From positions 248,001 through 312,000 of the forward strand of contig JADIYI010000005.1 of assembly GCA_016705365.1 (NCBI GenBank): DNA of 64,000 bases. Reading direction: 5' to 3'. The translations under genes and the position numbers were made by a program. The stretch comes from Gammaproteobacteria bacterium. GTDB lineage: Bacteria > Pseudomonadota > Gammaproteobacteria > Pseudomonadales > UBA5518. Position 1 is the first letter of the stretch. Each line of letters begins with the position of its first letter. The notes under the pieces were generated by a model. It searched no databases. It was not told the origin of the DNA and was given only the letters and a program-made list of their open reading frames with translations. Shown here in pieces: positions 7,808 to 17,929 of the stretch.

Positions 7808-8761
7808 GTGACAATACATCATCGTCTTATCATCCTGGGTTCGGGTCCGGCAGGGTACACCGCGGCGGTATACGCGGCGCGGGCCAACCTGAATCCAGTC
7901 GTGATCACCGGTATGCAACAAGGGGGGCAGTTGACGACCACCACCGAGGTGGAGAACTGGCCGGGTGGCCACGCGGAACTGCAGGGCCCGGAACTGATGC
8001 AGCATATGCAAGCCCACGTGGAGCGTTTTGGCACGGAGATCGTTTTCGATCACATCGACGAGGTGGATCTGAAGGCCCGCCCGATGGTACTCAAGGGCAC
8101 CGCCAGCTATACCTGTGACGCCCTGATCATCGCGACCGGCGCCTCCGCGCAGTACCTTGGCCTGCCCAGCGAGAAAGCCTTCATGGGCAAGGGCGTCAGC
8201 GCCTGCGCCACCTGTGACGGTTTCTTCTACCGCAACAAGAAGGTGGCGGTCATCGGCGGCGGCAACACGGCGGTGGAGGAAGCTCTGTACCTCGCGAATA
8301 TCGCCTCGGAGGTGGTACTGGTGCACCGCCGTGACGCCCTGCGCGCGGAAAAGATATTGCAGGATCGTCTGTTCGCCCGCGAGAAGGAAGGCAAGGTCTC
8401 CATACTGTGGGACAGTGCACTGGAAGAGGTACTTGGCGATGGCAGCGGCGTTACCGGTATGCGGCTGAAGTCGGTCAAGGATGGCGGCAGCACCAATATC
8501 GAACTCGCCGGCGTGTTTATCGCCATCGGCCACAAGCCCAATACCGATATTTTCGCCGGCCAGTTGGAGATGAGGGATGGCTACCTGAAGATCAACAGCG
8601 GTACCGAGGGCAATGTGACGGCTACCAGTGCACCGGGCGTCTTTGCTGCCGGTGACGTGGGCGACCACATCTACCGCCAGGCAGTCACGTCCGCAGGTTT
8701 CGGGTGTATGGCGGCGCTCGATGCAGAAAAGTTCCTGGACACCCTGGGCAGCGATCGGTGA
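7808..8761 (+). CDS. trxB: Thioredoxin-disulfide reductase
   Basis: This FAD enzyme reduces thioredoxin with NADPH. With the GTG start at 7808 (AAAAGGA ends 7 bases upstream) it has 317 residues, the normal length. The FAD site GSGPAG is at 11-16, the redox-active CATC at 133-136, the NADPH site GGGNTA follows, and the C-terminal GVFAAGDV completes the FAD fold. The frame is open a further 30 bases upstream to another GTG, but that start lacks a good ribosome binding site. The active-site pair is Cys-Cys, so it is not a selenoprotein. Its nearness to the selenoprotein locus could be functional, since thiol systems recycle selenoproteins, but no operon link is seen. Confidence 0.96.
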   Translation: MTIHHRLIILGSGPAGYTAAVYAARANLNPVVITGMQQGGQLTTTTEVENWPGGHAELQGPELMQHMQAHVERFGTEIVFDHIDEVDLKARPMVLKGTASYTCDALIIATGASAQYLGLPSEKAFMGKGVSACATCDGFFYRNKKVAVIGGGNTAVEEALYLANIASEVVLVHRRDALRAEKILQDRLFAREKEGKVSILWDSALEEVLGDGSGVTGMRLKSVKDGGSTNIELAGVFIAIGHKPNTDIFAGQLEMRDGYLKINSGTEGNVTATSAPGVFAAGDVGDHIYRQAVTSAGFGCMAALDAEKFLDTLGSDR

Positions 8762-8919
8762 TCACACGTTGAGGCAGGTGGACTTCAGCCGCTTTCTCGG
8801 TCATACACTGGCTCGCTTGCGAGGCTCGTTCAAACTGATCGGGGCTCATGCAGCCAATATGGCTGTGGCGTCGCGGTCGGTGTTTTTCGCAGGAATATTG
8901 GTTCGTCATCGACCGGTGT

Positions 8920-10629
8920 TCAGGCCGCGTAGCCACCGCCCGTGTACCAGGTGATGAACTCTGCCGTGTGGGGCGCCTGCAACGCGTTGACCAGGGGGTC
9001 GACAGCAACCTGCACCACCGCCGGTCGCCCGGCCGCGAAGGCGCGCTCGACCGCCGGGCCGATGTCGGCGGTACGTTCCACGTACTCGCCATGGGCGCCA
9101 TAGCCTTCCGCGATCTTGTCAAAGCGAACCTGCCCCCATTTCACCTCGACATCGTTATCGGGACCGAACGCCTGGTAGAAAACCGGGAGTTCCATGCCCC
9201 AGGCTGCGTCACTGTTGACGATGATCACGATCGGCAGATTCTTGCGGACCGCCGTTTCGAGTTCGGATATATGAAATTGGAAGGCGGAGTCTCCGGTGAT
9301 CAGGCAAACCCGCCGCGTATCACCCACGGCGAGTTGCGCGCCGATGGCATAAGGCAGGCCGACGCCGAGGTGACCGAATTTCGATGTCCACAGGATGTCG
9401 CGTGATGCGCGCAAGCTGTAGAACAGCGCCCACAGCGCCGTCGAGCCGCCGTCGCGCACCATGACAGTATCCTCGGGCATTACCCGGGTAGCCTCCACGA
9501 CCATCCGCCCGGGATGAACCGGATACGTATCCGGTGCGTTGGCCACCAGGCCATGAAAGAACGCGTCGAGTTCCTGTCGCCAGCCGGGCAGCCTGGGGTT
9601 GGGTGCACGCGCACCGCCCGCTTCAACCGCCTCGGACAGCTGGGGCAGCACTGAACGGAGATCGCCGACCAGCGGTACGTCAATCGCCCGGTTGACACCG
9701 ATGGCAGCGGGGTCGCGCTCGATATAGATCCATTTGCGTCCGCTATTGCCATTGGCCCAGTGCATTCCGCAACCATAGTGCAACTGCTCGCCAATGGCGG
9801 TACCCACCGCCACGACCACATCGGCTTCGGCGACCGCTTCGTTGGCGGGTCCGACCGAATAGGGCAGCACCTGTGGATCCGAGATCGGCAGGCAGCCCAG
9901 ACCACCCCAGGAGGGGATCACCGGACATTGCAGCGCCCGCGCCAGTCGTTCGAGTTCGGCGTGACCGCGCGCGGTATGAATTCCGGTACCCGCCAGCACA
10001 ATCGGCGACTTCGCCGCGCGCAACAGCGCTACCGCTTCCGCAATGGCATCGGGGTCGGCCTTCTGGCGCACCAGGCGGTACGCCGCAGGTGGCGGCACGG
10101 GCCCGAGATTCACGGCCGTGTCGACGTGGTCCTGTGGAAACTCGACGTAGACCGGCCCCGGCGACCCGGTCATGGCCTGTCGAAACGCCTCGTGCATCAC
10201 CTCGTCGACCTGGTGGGCAAATTCGATCACCCCGACATATTTCATCGCCGCTTCGAAATACCGCGGCTGGTCGGTGTATTGGAACTTGCTGCGTCGCACC
10301 TGGGCATCGAGCATGCGCGGTCGCTGACCCGCCAGAAAAATCACCGGGATGCGTTCCTTCGCGGCGCAGATCGCCGCGGGAACCAGGTTCGCGACGCCGG
10401 GACCCTGGTTGCCCACGATTACCGCCGGTTTGCCGGTCATCCGCGACAATGCGTCAGCCATGAACGCGCCGGCCTGCTCGTGGTGGGGTGCAATGACATC
10501 CCAGCCGCGTGCGGCCGCTTCGTGGTGCATGCGCGCAAAGCCCGGGTCGGGGATGCCAAACAGCGTGCGGATGCCTTCGGCCTCCAGCAGTTCGATGATG
10601 CGTTGGGATACGTTGGTGCGGGTGGTCAT
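8920..10629 (-). CDS. Thiamine-diphosphate-dependent enzyme, acetolactate synthase-like
   Basis: This is a 569-residue member of the acetolactate synthase/benzoylformate decarboxylase superfamily. The N-terminal domain carries the cofactor-activating glutamate in HHEQAGAFMADALSR (Glu51). The central domain resembles the FAD/nucleotide-binding domain, and the C-terminal domain has GDSAFQFHISE followed by IIVNSDAAWG, the metal-ThDP motif. It has no neighbouring regulatory subunit as a true IlvB would, so a decarboxylase or ligase in catabolism (benzoylformate, oxalyl-CoA or similar) is as likely. The frame is open to 10665, but the ATG at 10629 gives a family-like N-terminus. Confidence 0.85.
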   Translation of the reverse strand: MTTRTNVSQRIIELLEAEGIRTLFGIPDPGFARMHHEAAARGWDVIAPHHEQAGAFMADALSRMTGKPAVIVGNQGPGVANLVPAAICAAKERIPVIFLAGQRPRMLDAQVRRSKFQYTDQPRYFEAAMKYVGVIEFAHQVDEVMHEAFRQAMTGSPGPVYVEFPQDHVDTAVNLGPVPPPAAYRLVRQKADPDAIAEAVALLRAAKSPIVLAGTGIHTARGHAELERLARALQCPVIPSWGGLGCLPISDPQVLPYSVGPANEAVAEADVVVAVGTAIGEQLHYGCGMHWANGNSGRKWIYIERDPAAIGVNRAIDVPLVGDLRSVLPQLSEAVEAGGARAPNPRLPGWRQELDAFFHGLVANAPDTYPVHPGRMVVEATRVMPEDTVMVRDGGSTALWALFYSLRASRDILWTSKFGHLGVGLPYAIGAQLAVGDTRRVCLITGDSAFQFHISELETAVRKNLPIVIIVNSDAAWGMELPVFYQAFGPDNDVEVKWGQVRFDKIAEGYGAHGEYVERTADIGPAVERAFAAGRPAVVQVAVDPLVNALQAPHTAEFITWYTGGGYAA

Positions 10630-10893
10630 GGAACAGGTTCTCCGTGTCGATTCGGTTCGCGTCACAGCAAGGCGGATGTCTGCGCGGGCAGGTAGCCTAA
10701 CGCCTCGGCCGCCGGTTGCCGGCGTCAGTTGCGGTCAACGCAACTCACAAATCCGGACAGCCACCGCCATATGACCGGAATAGTGACTGCCGCAGTCCAC
10801 GGAAGTCATGGTGGCCGGTTCCGTGCTGCCGGACAATCGCGATGGCGGCGCCGGACAGCGCCTGGTTGAAATGATCGAGGACTCGCACAGCTC

Positions 10894-11661
10894 ATGGAAA
10901 ACCGGCAACCATTCAATCTGAAAGACAAGACGGCGTTCATCACCGGCGGTGCCTCGGGCATCGGCCTCGGTACCTCCATCCGCTTTGCCGAGTCGGGAGC
11001 AAGGGTCGTGATCGTTGATATCCAGCCGCCGCCGGAAGCGGTTCGCGAACTGGGTGCGATCTATCTCGATGTCGACGTCAGCGACCGGGAAAGCGTGCTG
11101 CAGGCATTCGAATCTGCCGAGAAAACGGTCGGCAAGCTCGACGTGATCATCCACAACGCCGGCAAGCCGGGCAAGGGTAAACACATAACCGAATCCGATG
11201 AGGCGGTGCTGGACGACGTCATCGCACTCAACTTTTACGGCACCTATTACATCCTCAAGTATGGGCCGGCACACATGAATGACGGTGGCTCGATCATCAC
11301 CACCGCCTCCGTTGCGGGGTTGCAGCAGAACGAGGGATTTTTTGATTACAGCGCGACCAAGGCGGCGACCATCAGCATGACCAGGACCGCGGCGGTCGAA
11401 CTGGGCGGCCGCGGCATTCGTTGCAATGCGGTGGCGCCCGGGCCGATCAGGACGCCGATGCTGCCACCCGGCCATCTGCTCAACACACTGGCCAGGCAGT
11501 TGTCGGCCGTCGGCCGGATTGGCGAAGTGGATGATCTGGTCGGCGTGTATCACTTCCTGGCCAGCGACGAGAGCAGGTACGTCACCGGGCACACGCTGGT
11601 CGTCGATGGCGGCAGACTTGTCGGCTTTCGCAACGAGGTCCTCGCCAGGTTGGCGGATTAG
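10894..11661 (+). CDS. SDR family oxidoreductase
   Basis: This 255-residue short-chain dehydrogenase has the NAD(P) motif TGGASGIG at 17-24, the NAG segment HNAGKPG, a serine in ITTASVAG, and the catalytic tyrosine-lysine pair in FDYSATKAA. The acidic residue after the second strand (VDIQPP) favours NAD. A close with VVDGGR is typical. It stands alone between a divergent ThDP enzyme and a convergent GFA gene, so the substrate cannot be inferred. Confidence 0.9.
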   Translation: MENRQPFNLKDKTAFITGGASGIGLGTSIRFAESGARVVIVDIQPPPEAVRELGAIYLDVDVSDRESVLQAFESAEKTVGKLDVIIHNAGKPGKGKHITESDEAVLDDVIALNFYGTYYILKYGPAHMNDGGSIITTASVAGLQQNEGFFDYSATKAATISMTRTAAVELGGRGIRCNAVAPGPIRTPMLPPGHLLNTLARQLSAVGRIGEVDDLVGVYHFLASDESRYVTGHTLVVDGGRLVGFRNEVLARLAD

Positions 11662-11749
11662 GAGCGTGCTGCGAGGCGTTCGGCGGGTTGCTCACATGGC
11701 AGGTCCGGATGGCCCTGGAGCATTGCGTGCGCATCGTGTCTGACGGGTA

Positions 11750-11824
11750 TCGCTCCAGCGCTTGCTGCGCAACGAAAATCTCGTGACCATCGGGCGTGGC
11801 AGCGGAAAACAGCTCGATTGTCAT
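11750..11824 (-). pseudogene. N-terminal fragment of a glutathione S-transferase gene
   Basis: The minus strand from ATG 11824 starts with TIELFSAATPDGHEIFVAQQ, closely resembling the first strand and helix of YfcG-type glutathione transferases. After about 25 codons the similarity ends, so at least 170 residues are missing. The ATG overlaps the GFA stop codon as ATGA, so the two were once translationally coupled. This fits a shared glutathione theme, although the fragment is short. Confidence 0.5.
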
Positions 11825-12255
11825 GGCTGATCAGCCGGTAAAGCGAGCTCTATGCCCGGTTGGGTTTCGATCTGTGGAATGCCGTTCAGGTCGAAGGTCC
11901 ACGGCATGGCCGAGCGGACCCAGATCTGCAGGCGGGGCACCAGTTCGGCGTGTTGCCGCGCGGTACCGAGGCGCAACGAGTAGTTCTTCGGGTTGCTGAG
12001 GTGCGCGCCGTGAAGCTGGGTGCCGCATTCGGGGCAGAACGATATCGCGCGCGTACTGCCGCTTTCCGCGGTCTTGAGGTAAACCCTTGGTGTGCCACTG
12101 AGCAAGCGGAATTTTTCGATATCGACCAGCACGCCGGTGCGGTACGCGCCCGTGCTGTTCTGGCAGTCGGCGCAATGGCAAATCATGACCTGTTCCGGGT
12201 CGATCTCGGCTTCGTACCGCAGATACCCACACATGCAGGCGCCGTCTATTTTCAT
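11821..12255 (-). CDS. GFA family zinc protein (glutathione-dependent formaldehyde-activating enzyme fold)
   Basis: This 144-residue protein has the zinc-cysteine pattern of the family: CMCGYLRYEA near the start, CHCADCQNSTG in the middle and FCPECGTQL later. Some members speed formation of S-hydroxymethyl-glutathione, though many have unknown roles and this claim should not be pressed. The ATG at 12255 is chosen because AAGGAG lies 7 bases upstream; the longer open frame to 12321 lacks such a site. A glutathione transferase remnant follows with overlapping start and stop codons. Confidence 0.85.
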   Translation of the reverse strand: MKIDGACMCGYLRYEAEIDPEQVMICHCADCQNSTGAYRTGVLVDIEKFRLLSGTPRVYLKTAESGSTRAISFCPECGTQLHGAHLSNPKNYSLRLGTARQHAELVPRLQIWVRSAMPWTFDLNGIPQIETQPGIELALPADQP

Positions 12256-12931
12256 TGCAAATCTCCTTGTTGCGAGCGGCTGACTGCCGCGAGGGAGGGA
12301 TGCCGGTGCGGCTGTGTGCAACCGTTCCCGATGAGGTGCGGCAAACCACGCCGTGCATCGGGATCCCGAGAAGGTGACCCGGGTTCACACGCCATGCGCT
12401 AATGGATTTGGCAGCACGGTTTTCTGTTGTTGCATCGCCCGGTACTGGCGCGGACTGATGCTTTTCAATTCCAGAAAGCGGCGATTGAAATTCGACAGGT
12501 TGCAGTAGCCGCAGCGCTCCGCTCTTGATGATTGATGGCACTGCGCGACTCCGGATTGATACAACATGAGGACTCCACGGATTATATTCGCGGGCCGCGG
12601 GCGCGGCGACTAATTGTCCTATTCCCGGATGGCAATTTACGCGCCGCGCTTCCAGCAGGGATAAGCCCATGCTTCTCGATATGGCTCGCGTCGAGGAACA
12701 TGGTTGCCCTCGTAAACAGCGCGGGCAAGGCCGTGCTGCGCAATGAGGCTGCCTCCGTTCTGATGACGAATCCGCTGTATACATGGCGTATTCGATGGAG
12801 CACCAGTCATGGAAAGGCTTGCGGACAAAGCTGACAGCAATACGTGATTTGCGCTGTTGCTTCCGGGCGTTGCAATCTACACTGCCCCGGCACATGCGAT
12901 AGTTCGCCGTGTGCGATCCCGGATACAAGGA
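12256..12931. other. Degenerate region upstream of the epimerase gene
   Basis: This stretch contains only the AraC C-terminal remnant at 12385-12531 and short frames with no recognisable protein. The GC content drops locally around 12570-12620. It probably represents a regulator gene in decay plus the promoters of its flanking genes. Confidence 0.4.
12385..12531 (-). pseudogene. C-terminal fragment of an AraC-family regulator
   Basis: On the minus strand the frame gives CGYCNLSNFNRRFLELKSIS followed by PRQYR, the second helix-turn-helix and tail of an AraC-family regulator. The first helix-turn-helix and the whole effector domain are absent upstream; only unrelated sequence and no adequate start are seen. 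The fragment is too short to bind DNA on its own as a normal AraC domain. Confidence 0.65.
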
Positions 12932-13873
12932 ATGGCACAGACAGGGCAGCCGCATATGGTCATGAACAACAGCAAGTTTCTCGTCACGGGCGCCACCGGG
13001 CAGCTGGCTCCGTCGATCGTGCGCGAACTGGCGCGCAGCCACACGGTGCATGCGATCGCGCGTTTCGGTGCCGCGGGCAGCCGCGAAAAACTCGAGGCGC
13101 TTGGCGCGCGCTGCATCGCCTTCGACTACACCCGCGACGACCTCGACCAGCTCGATCGCGACTATGACTACGTGCTGCACTTCGCGACCTACCAGGTGCA
13201 GGGGAGCGAGGATTTCGACGAGGCCATCCGCGTCAACGCACTGGGCACCGGGCGGCTGATGTACCACTTCCGCAACGTGAAGGCCTTTTTCTTCAGCTCG
13301 ACTGCATCGGTATACCAGCCGCGCGGGACCACTCCGCACAAGGAGACGGCGCCGCTCGGGGACAGCATGCGCGGCTTCACGCCCACCTATGCGATGTCCA
13401 AAGTGGCGGCCGAGGCGGTGGTGAAGTTCGTGTCGCAGCAGTTCGGCATACCCACCGTGATCGCGCGGATGAATGTGTCCTACGGCCCCAATGGCGGTCT
13501 GCCGGTGATTCACCTCGATGCACTGCGCAAGGGTGAGCCGATCCATCTGCACAGTAACAAGCCGAGCCTGTACAACCCCATACACGAAACGGACTACCAT
13601 GAAAAGATGGTCGCGCTGCTGGCGCATGCCTCGAGCCCTGCACTCACCGTGAACTGGTGCGGCAGCCAGAGCGTCGGCGCGGAGCAATGGTGCGGATATC
13701 TTGGCGAATTGCTCGGCGTCACGCCGCGCTTTGTCTATTCCGACAGCATGATTCCGGGCACACCCTGCGATCCCGCACTGATGCACAAGCTGGTCGGCGA
13801 GACCCGCATCGACTGGCGCGACGGCATGCGCGAACTGGTCGAATGCGGCGCCATGGATCCGCGCACGCATTAG
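12932..13873 (+). CDS. NAD-dependent epimerase/dehydratase family protein
   Basis: This extended short-chain dehydrogenase of about 313 residues has an N-terminal NAD motif GATGQLA, a serine segment FFFSSTASVY, and the catalytic YAMSK (Tyr-x-x-x-Lys) beside it. A substrate-binding C-terminal half follows. Starts at 12932, 12956 and 12962 are all possible and none has a strong ribosome binding site, so the N-terminus is uncertain. It lies 24 bases before a luciferase-like oxidoreductase gene on the same strand and is probably co-transcribed. The substrate may be a sugar nucleotide or a steroid/terpenoid alcohol. Confidence 0.82.
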   Translation: MAQTGQPHMVMNNSKFLVTGATGQLAPSIVRELARSHTVHAIARFGAAGSREKLEALGARCIAFDYTRDDLDQLDRDYDYVLHFATYQVQGSEDFDEAIRVNALGTGRLMYHFRNVKAFFFSSTASVYQPRGTTPHKETAPLGDSMRGFTPTYAMSKVAAEAVVKFVSQQFGIPTVIARMNVSYGPNGGLPVIHLDALRKGEPIHLHSNKPSLYNPIHETDYHEKMVALLAHASSPALTVNWCGSQSVGAEQWCGYLGELLGVTPRFVYSDSMIPGTPCDPALMHKLVGETRIDWRDGMRELVECGAMDPRTH

Positions 13874-13897
13874 CCGCCCAAAGCCCAAGGAGCCCGA

Positions 13898-14908
13898 ATG
13901 GAATTTGTGATCTGCTTCGATATGCGCGCACCGGATTTCGGCGCACCGCTGGATGAGTTGTACCGCGCCGCGCTGGAGATGAGCGCGTGGGCCGACGGGA
14001 TCGGCTTCAACGTGGTCGCGCTCGGCGAGCACCACGCCGCCGACGATGGCTATCTGCCCTCGCCGTTGCCGATGGCCGCCGCGATCGCCGCGCGCACCAC
14101 GCGGGTGAAGATCCGGCCCAATGTGCTGCTGGCGCCGCTTTATGAGCCGGTAAAGCTTGCCGAGGATCTCTCCATCGTGCAGCTATTGAGCGGCGGGCGC
14201 CTGCAGATCGTGATCGGCGCCGGTTACCGGCCCTACGAGTTCCAGATGTTCGGCACACGTCGCGAGGACCGCAAGGAGCGCTATCTCGAGGTGTTCGAAG
14301 TGTTGCGCAAGGCCTGGTCCGAACCCGAGTTCGAGTACCGCGGACGCAAGGTGCGCATCACGCCGCAGCCGGCAACAAAGCCGCCGCTGCTGATCGGCGG
14401 CACTCACCCCGCGGTCGCGCGCCGTGCGGCGCGCATCGCCGATGGCTTTTTCCCGCCGGGCGGCGAGAACTGGGATGTGTACCGTGCCGAGCGTCTCAAA
14501 CTGGGCAAGTCGGACCCCGGCGAGAAATTTCATGCGCTCGGCCCGATCTATACCCACATCACCCACGATGTGGAGGCTGCCTGGGAAACCATTCTCCCGC
14601 ACGCGCGGCACTGCGTGAATTCGTACTCGGAATGGACCGTGGAAGCCTACGGCGCCGCGGCCGGGCCGTTTGCGAAGGGCGTCGATCCCGCGGACCTGCG
14701 CAGGAGCGGTGCCTACCGGGTGCTCACACCGGCCGATGCGATCGAGATGATCAATGGTCTGGACGATTGCAGTACCTTTATCCTGACCCCGTTGCTGGGA
14801 GGCATCGATCCGCAATTTGCGTGGGCCGGGCTGAAACTCTTCGAGCAGGAAGTCTGGCCGCATGTACGGCAGCGCGCCGCCGATATGCCGATTCCGGGTG
14901 TGGATTGA
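13898..14908 (+). CDS. LLM-class flavin-dependent oxidoreductase
   Basis: This 336-residue bacterial-luciferase-like protein has the TIM-barrel pattern of the family: ALGEHH near residue 45, a PLPMAAAIAARTTRVKI strand, and RLQIVIGAGYRPYEF before the central insert. Members use FMN or F420 and usually act as monooxygenases on ketones, sulfonates or long-chain substrates. The ribosome binding site AAGGAG lies 8 bases before the ATG. It follows the epimerase-like gene closely, suggesting a small redox operon of unknown substrate. Confidence 0.87.
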   Translation: MEFVICFDMRAPDFGAPLDELYRAALEMSAWADGIGFNVVALGEHHAADDGYLPSPLPMAAAIAARTTRVKIRPNVLLAPLYEPVKLAEDLSIVQLLSGGRLQIVIGAGYRPYEFQMFGTRREDRKERYLEVFEVLRKAWSEPEFEYRGRKVRITPQPATKPPLLIGGTHPAVARRAARIADGFFPPGGENWDVYRAERLKLGKSDPGEKFHALGPIYTHITHDVEAAWETILPHARHCVNSYSEWTVEAYGAAAGPFAKGVDPADLRRSGAYRVLTPADAIEMINGLDDCSTFILTPLLGGIDPQFAWAGLKLFEQEVWPHVRQRAADMPIPGVD

Positions 14909-15040
14909 TGGCTGGATGTGCGTTCCGACGCCCTCGGCAACCAATCGAGGGCAGCGATACCGGTTTGCCAAGCGCGAAGGCACAGGCATCATCGGGCCGA
15001 TTGGTCACCGGTTGTGCAATCCGCGATCCGAACGAAGTGG

Positions 15041-15216
15041 GTGGCGATGGGATCACGGCAAATGCGATCGTGCTCGGTCTGATCGGCACCGTGCCGGAAG
15101 AATGCTCGAGCGACGCCGAAAGGTATTTCTCCACGGGACGCATCGACACACCCTCGGATATAGGTGCCGCAGCGATTTATCTCGCCTCACCGGAAGCTTC
15201 GTGGGTGACCGGGTGA
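15041..15216 (+). pseudogene. C-terminal fragment of an SDR gene
   Basis: The plus-strand frame reads GGDGITANAIVLGLIGT, then GRIDTPSDIGAAAIYLASPE and ASWVTG before TGA. This is the last third of a short-chain dehydrogenase, without the final VDGG segment. The nucleotide-binding half and catalytic residues are missing upstream, where the sequence becomes unrelated. It is a remnant, not a functional gene. Confidence 0.65.
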
Positions 15217-15575
15217 GTCGACCATCGACCTGCTGAACCGCCTGGATGCCGCAGTGGAAAGAGCCGTCGACGAACAAATCCATATCGACGAGATCCACGC
15301 CTGAGCTTTTGGCAACTGGGTATTCGCCGTGCGCTTGCGCTCGAGCGGGCGATCCGCTGCTCTGTTCGCGGCCTGACACGGCAGCTTTCCCGGCGACGCC
15401 GGCGGCGGTTTTTGCCCCGCCTCGATTGCAGTATAGTGAGGCTTGTTGCCGGTCCGGGCCGCCACGGCAGGGAATTCCGGGCAGGCAGCTGTCAGGGCTG
15501 GATATTTTCCGAAAACACTGTTTAAATATACAGCGCTGGGTTTTTCTGCACTATCAGCACTTCAAGGAATCGAAA
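15217..15575 (+). other. recA upstream region
   Basis: This 359-base gap has no gene. It holds a TATAGT hexamer at 15432-15437 with a poor TTTTTG 17 bases upstream, and the LexA box at 15518-15533 overlapping a TATACA hexamer (15527-15532). The latter is the more convincing recA promoter. Confidence 0.45.
15518..15533 (+). promoter_or_regulatory. LexA (SOS) box of recA
   Basis: The sequence CTGT-TTAAATAT-ACAG matches the consensus CTGT(N8)ACAG of gammaproteobacterial LexA sites exactly. It lies 42 bases before the recA start and overlaps a likely -10 hexamer, where LexA would block transcription. Confidence 0.88.
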
Positions 15576-16604
<1,029 letters not shown>

Positions 16605-16627
16605 AACTTCGCGCGGGAGCTGATCGT

Positions 16628-17134
16628 TTGACGGGATTTCGCTCCACAAAGCAGCTCGATGCGGATCCGGCGGCAATCCGGCGCGCGGCAATGAACCTGC
16701 TGGCGCGCCGGGAATACGCTCCGGGGGAATTGCGGGCGCGGCTGGTTGCGCGTTTCGGCAGCGAGGCGCCGATCGACCCCGAACTCGAGCGGCTTGCCGG
16801 GGAAGGCCTGCTGAGCGAGTCCCGCTATATCGAGGCCTTCGTGCGCATGCACCGCAATCGCGGGCATGGGCCGTTGCGCATTCTGCGCGAACTGGAACGG
16901 CGTGGCGTGGAGCCCGGGCGGGCCGAGGCGGGCGTCGAGCCGGGCGCGCGCGAATGGTACGAGCTGGCTCGTGCCTGGCGGCTGCGGCGCTTTGGCGCCG
17001 GCGCGCCGGCGTCGGCCGCGGAATGGCAGAAGCAGTCGCGGCATCTGCAGCAGCGCGGATTCAGCGGCGAGCATATTCGCCATGCTTTGCGTGATTTGCC
17101 GGACGATGCTGTCGCACCTGGCAAGTATCCATAG
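16628..17134 (+). CDS. recX: Regulatory protein RecX
   Basis: RecX binds RecA filaments and limits their activity. The 168-residue product has the family's three-helix repeat pattern, with AAMNLLARREYAPGELRARL near the start and LRILRELERRGVE in the middle. A TTG start is used at 16628; the first ATG, at 16691, would cut into the conserved first helix, so TTG is preferred. The position right after recA is the usual one. The gene directly abuts the rhomboid gene. Confidence 0.93.
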   Translation: MTGFRSTKQLDADPAAIRRAAMNLLARREYAPGELRARLVARFGSEAPIDPELERLAGEGLLSESRYIEAFVRMHRNRGHGPLRILRELERRGVEPGRAEAGVEPGAREWYELARAWRLRRFGAGAPASAAEWQKQSRHLQQRGFSGEHIRHALRDLPDDAVAPGKYP

Positions 17135-17896
17135 GTGTTTCCGCTCTACGATGACAATATCCGGCTGCGCTGGCCGGTGGTCACCGCGCTGCTGATCGCC
17201 CTGAACCTGCTCGTCTGGCTGCTGCTCCAGGGGCTCGGCACGGAACTGCCGCTGGCGCGCTCGCTGTGCCTGCACGGGCTGATTCCCGCCGACCTGCTCG
17301 GCACCGCGCCGCTCGGTCTGCAGATTCCGCTGACTCCCGAGCTGAGTTGCGTGATCGACGGTGAAGGCAGCTGGATGAGTCTTTTCAGCTCGATGTTCAT
17401 GCACGGTGGCTGGCTGCATCTGCTCGGCAACCTGTGGTTTCTGTGGGTGTTTGGTGACAATGTCGAGGACGTGATGGGCGCGCCCCGCTACCTGCTGTTC
17501 TACCTGCTGTGCGGGCTGACGGCAGCAGCTGCCCAGATCGTCACGAATCCTGCGAGCGTGGTGCCGATGGTCGGTGCCTCGGGTGCGATCGGCGGCGTGA
17601 TGGGTGCTTATGCCCGCATGTATCCCCGGGCCCGGGTGCAGACCCTGTTCGTTCTCGTGTTCTATTTCTTCAGGGTGTCATTGCCCGCGCTGGTGCTGCT
17701 CGGCTACTGGCTGCTGGTGCAGGTTGCCGGCAGTCTGTACGCGCCGCGTGGCGGTGGCGGGGTCGCGTTCTGGGCCCATATCGGCGGATTCATGGGCGGA
17801 ATGCTGCTGTCATTCCTGATGGTGAGCCCGGCCCGGCTTGCCGCACACAAGCAGCTGCAGGCCGAGCGGGCCCTGCTGGTGGATCACGACTTCTAG
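17135..17896 (+). CDS. Rhomboid family intramembrane serine protease
   Basis: This 253-residue membrane protein has six or seven predicted helices. The conserved HGGWLHLLGNLWFLWVFGDN segment starts near residue 90, the catalytic serine is Ser149 in GASGAIGG, and the paired histidine is His215 in FWAHIGGFMGG. Rhomboids cut other membrane proteins within the bilayer. The GTG start at 17135 follows the recX stop with no gap, so it depends on recX translation. The linkage to recA-recX may be only positional. Confidence 0.92.
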   Translation: MFPLYDDNIRLRWPVVTALLIALNLLVWLLLQGLGTELPLARSLCLHGLIPADLLGTAPLGLQIPLTPELSCVIDGEGSWMSLFSSMFMHGGWLHLLGNLWFLWVFGDNVEDVMGAPRYLLFYLLCGLTAAAAQIVTNPASVVPMVGASGAIGGVMGAYARMYPRARVQTLFVLVFYFFRVSLPALVLLGYWLLVQVAGSLYAPRGGGGVAFWAHIGGFMGGMLLSFLMVSPARLAAHKQLQAERALLVDHDF

Positions 17897-17929
17897 CGCA
17901 CGGCCCGAGCGCGTAATCCGTCGCTCTCG

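Noticed and set aside
8204..8215. Selenocysteine in the thioredoxin reductase active site
   Set aside because: The motif is an ordinary CATC with cysteine codons and no in-frame UGA.
11831..14035. 734-codon minus-strand ORF
   Set aside because: It covers genes on both strands, has low-complexity His/Arg/Ala-rich content and matches no family; an antisense shadow.
15214..15216. Possible Sec-coding UGA at the end of the SDR remnant
   Set aside because: The codons after it do not resemble an SDR end or any selenoprotein motif, and the upstream half of the gene is missing.
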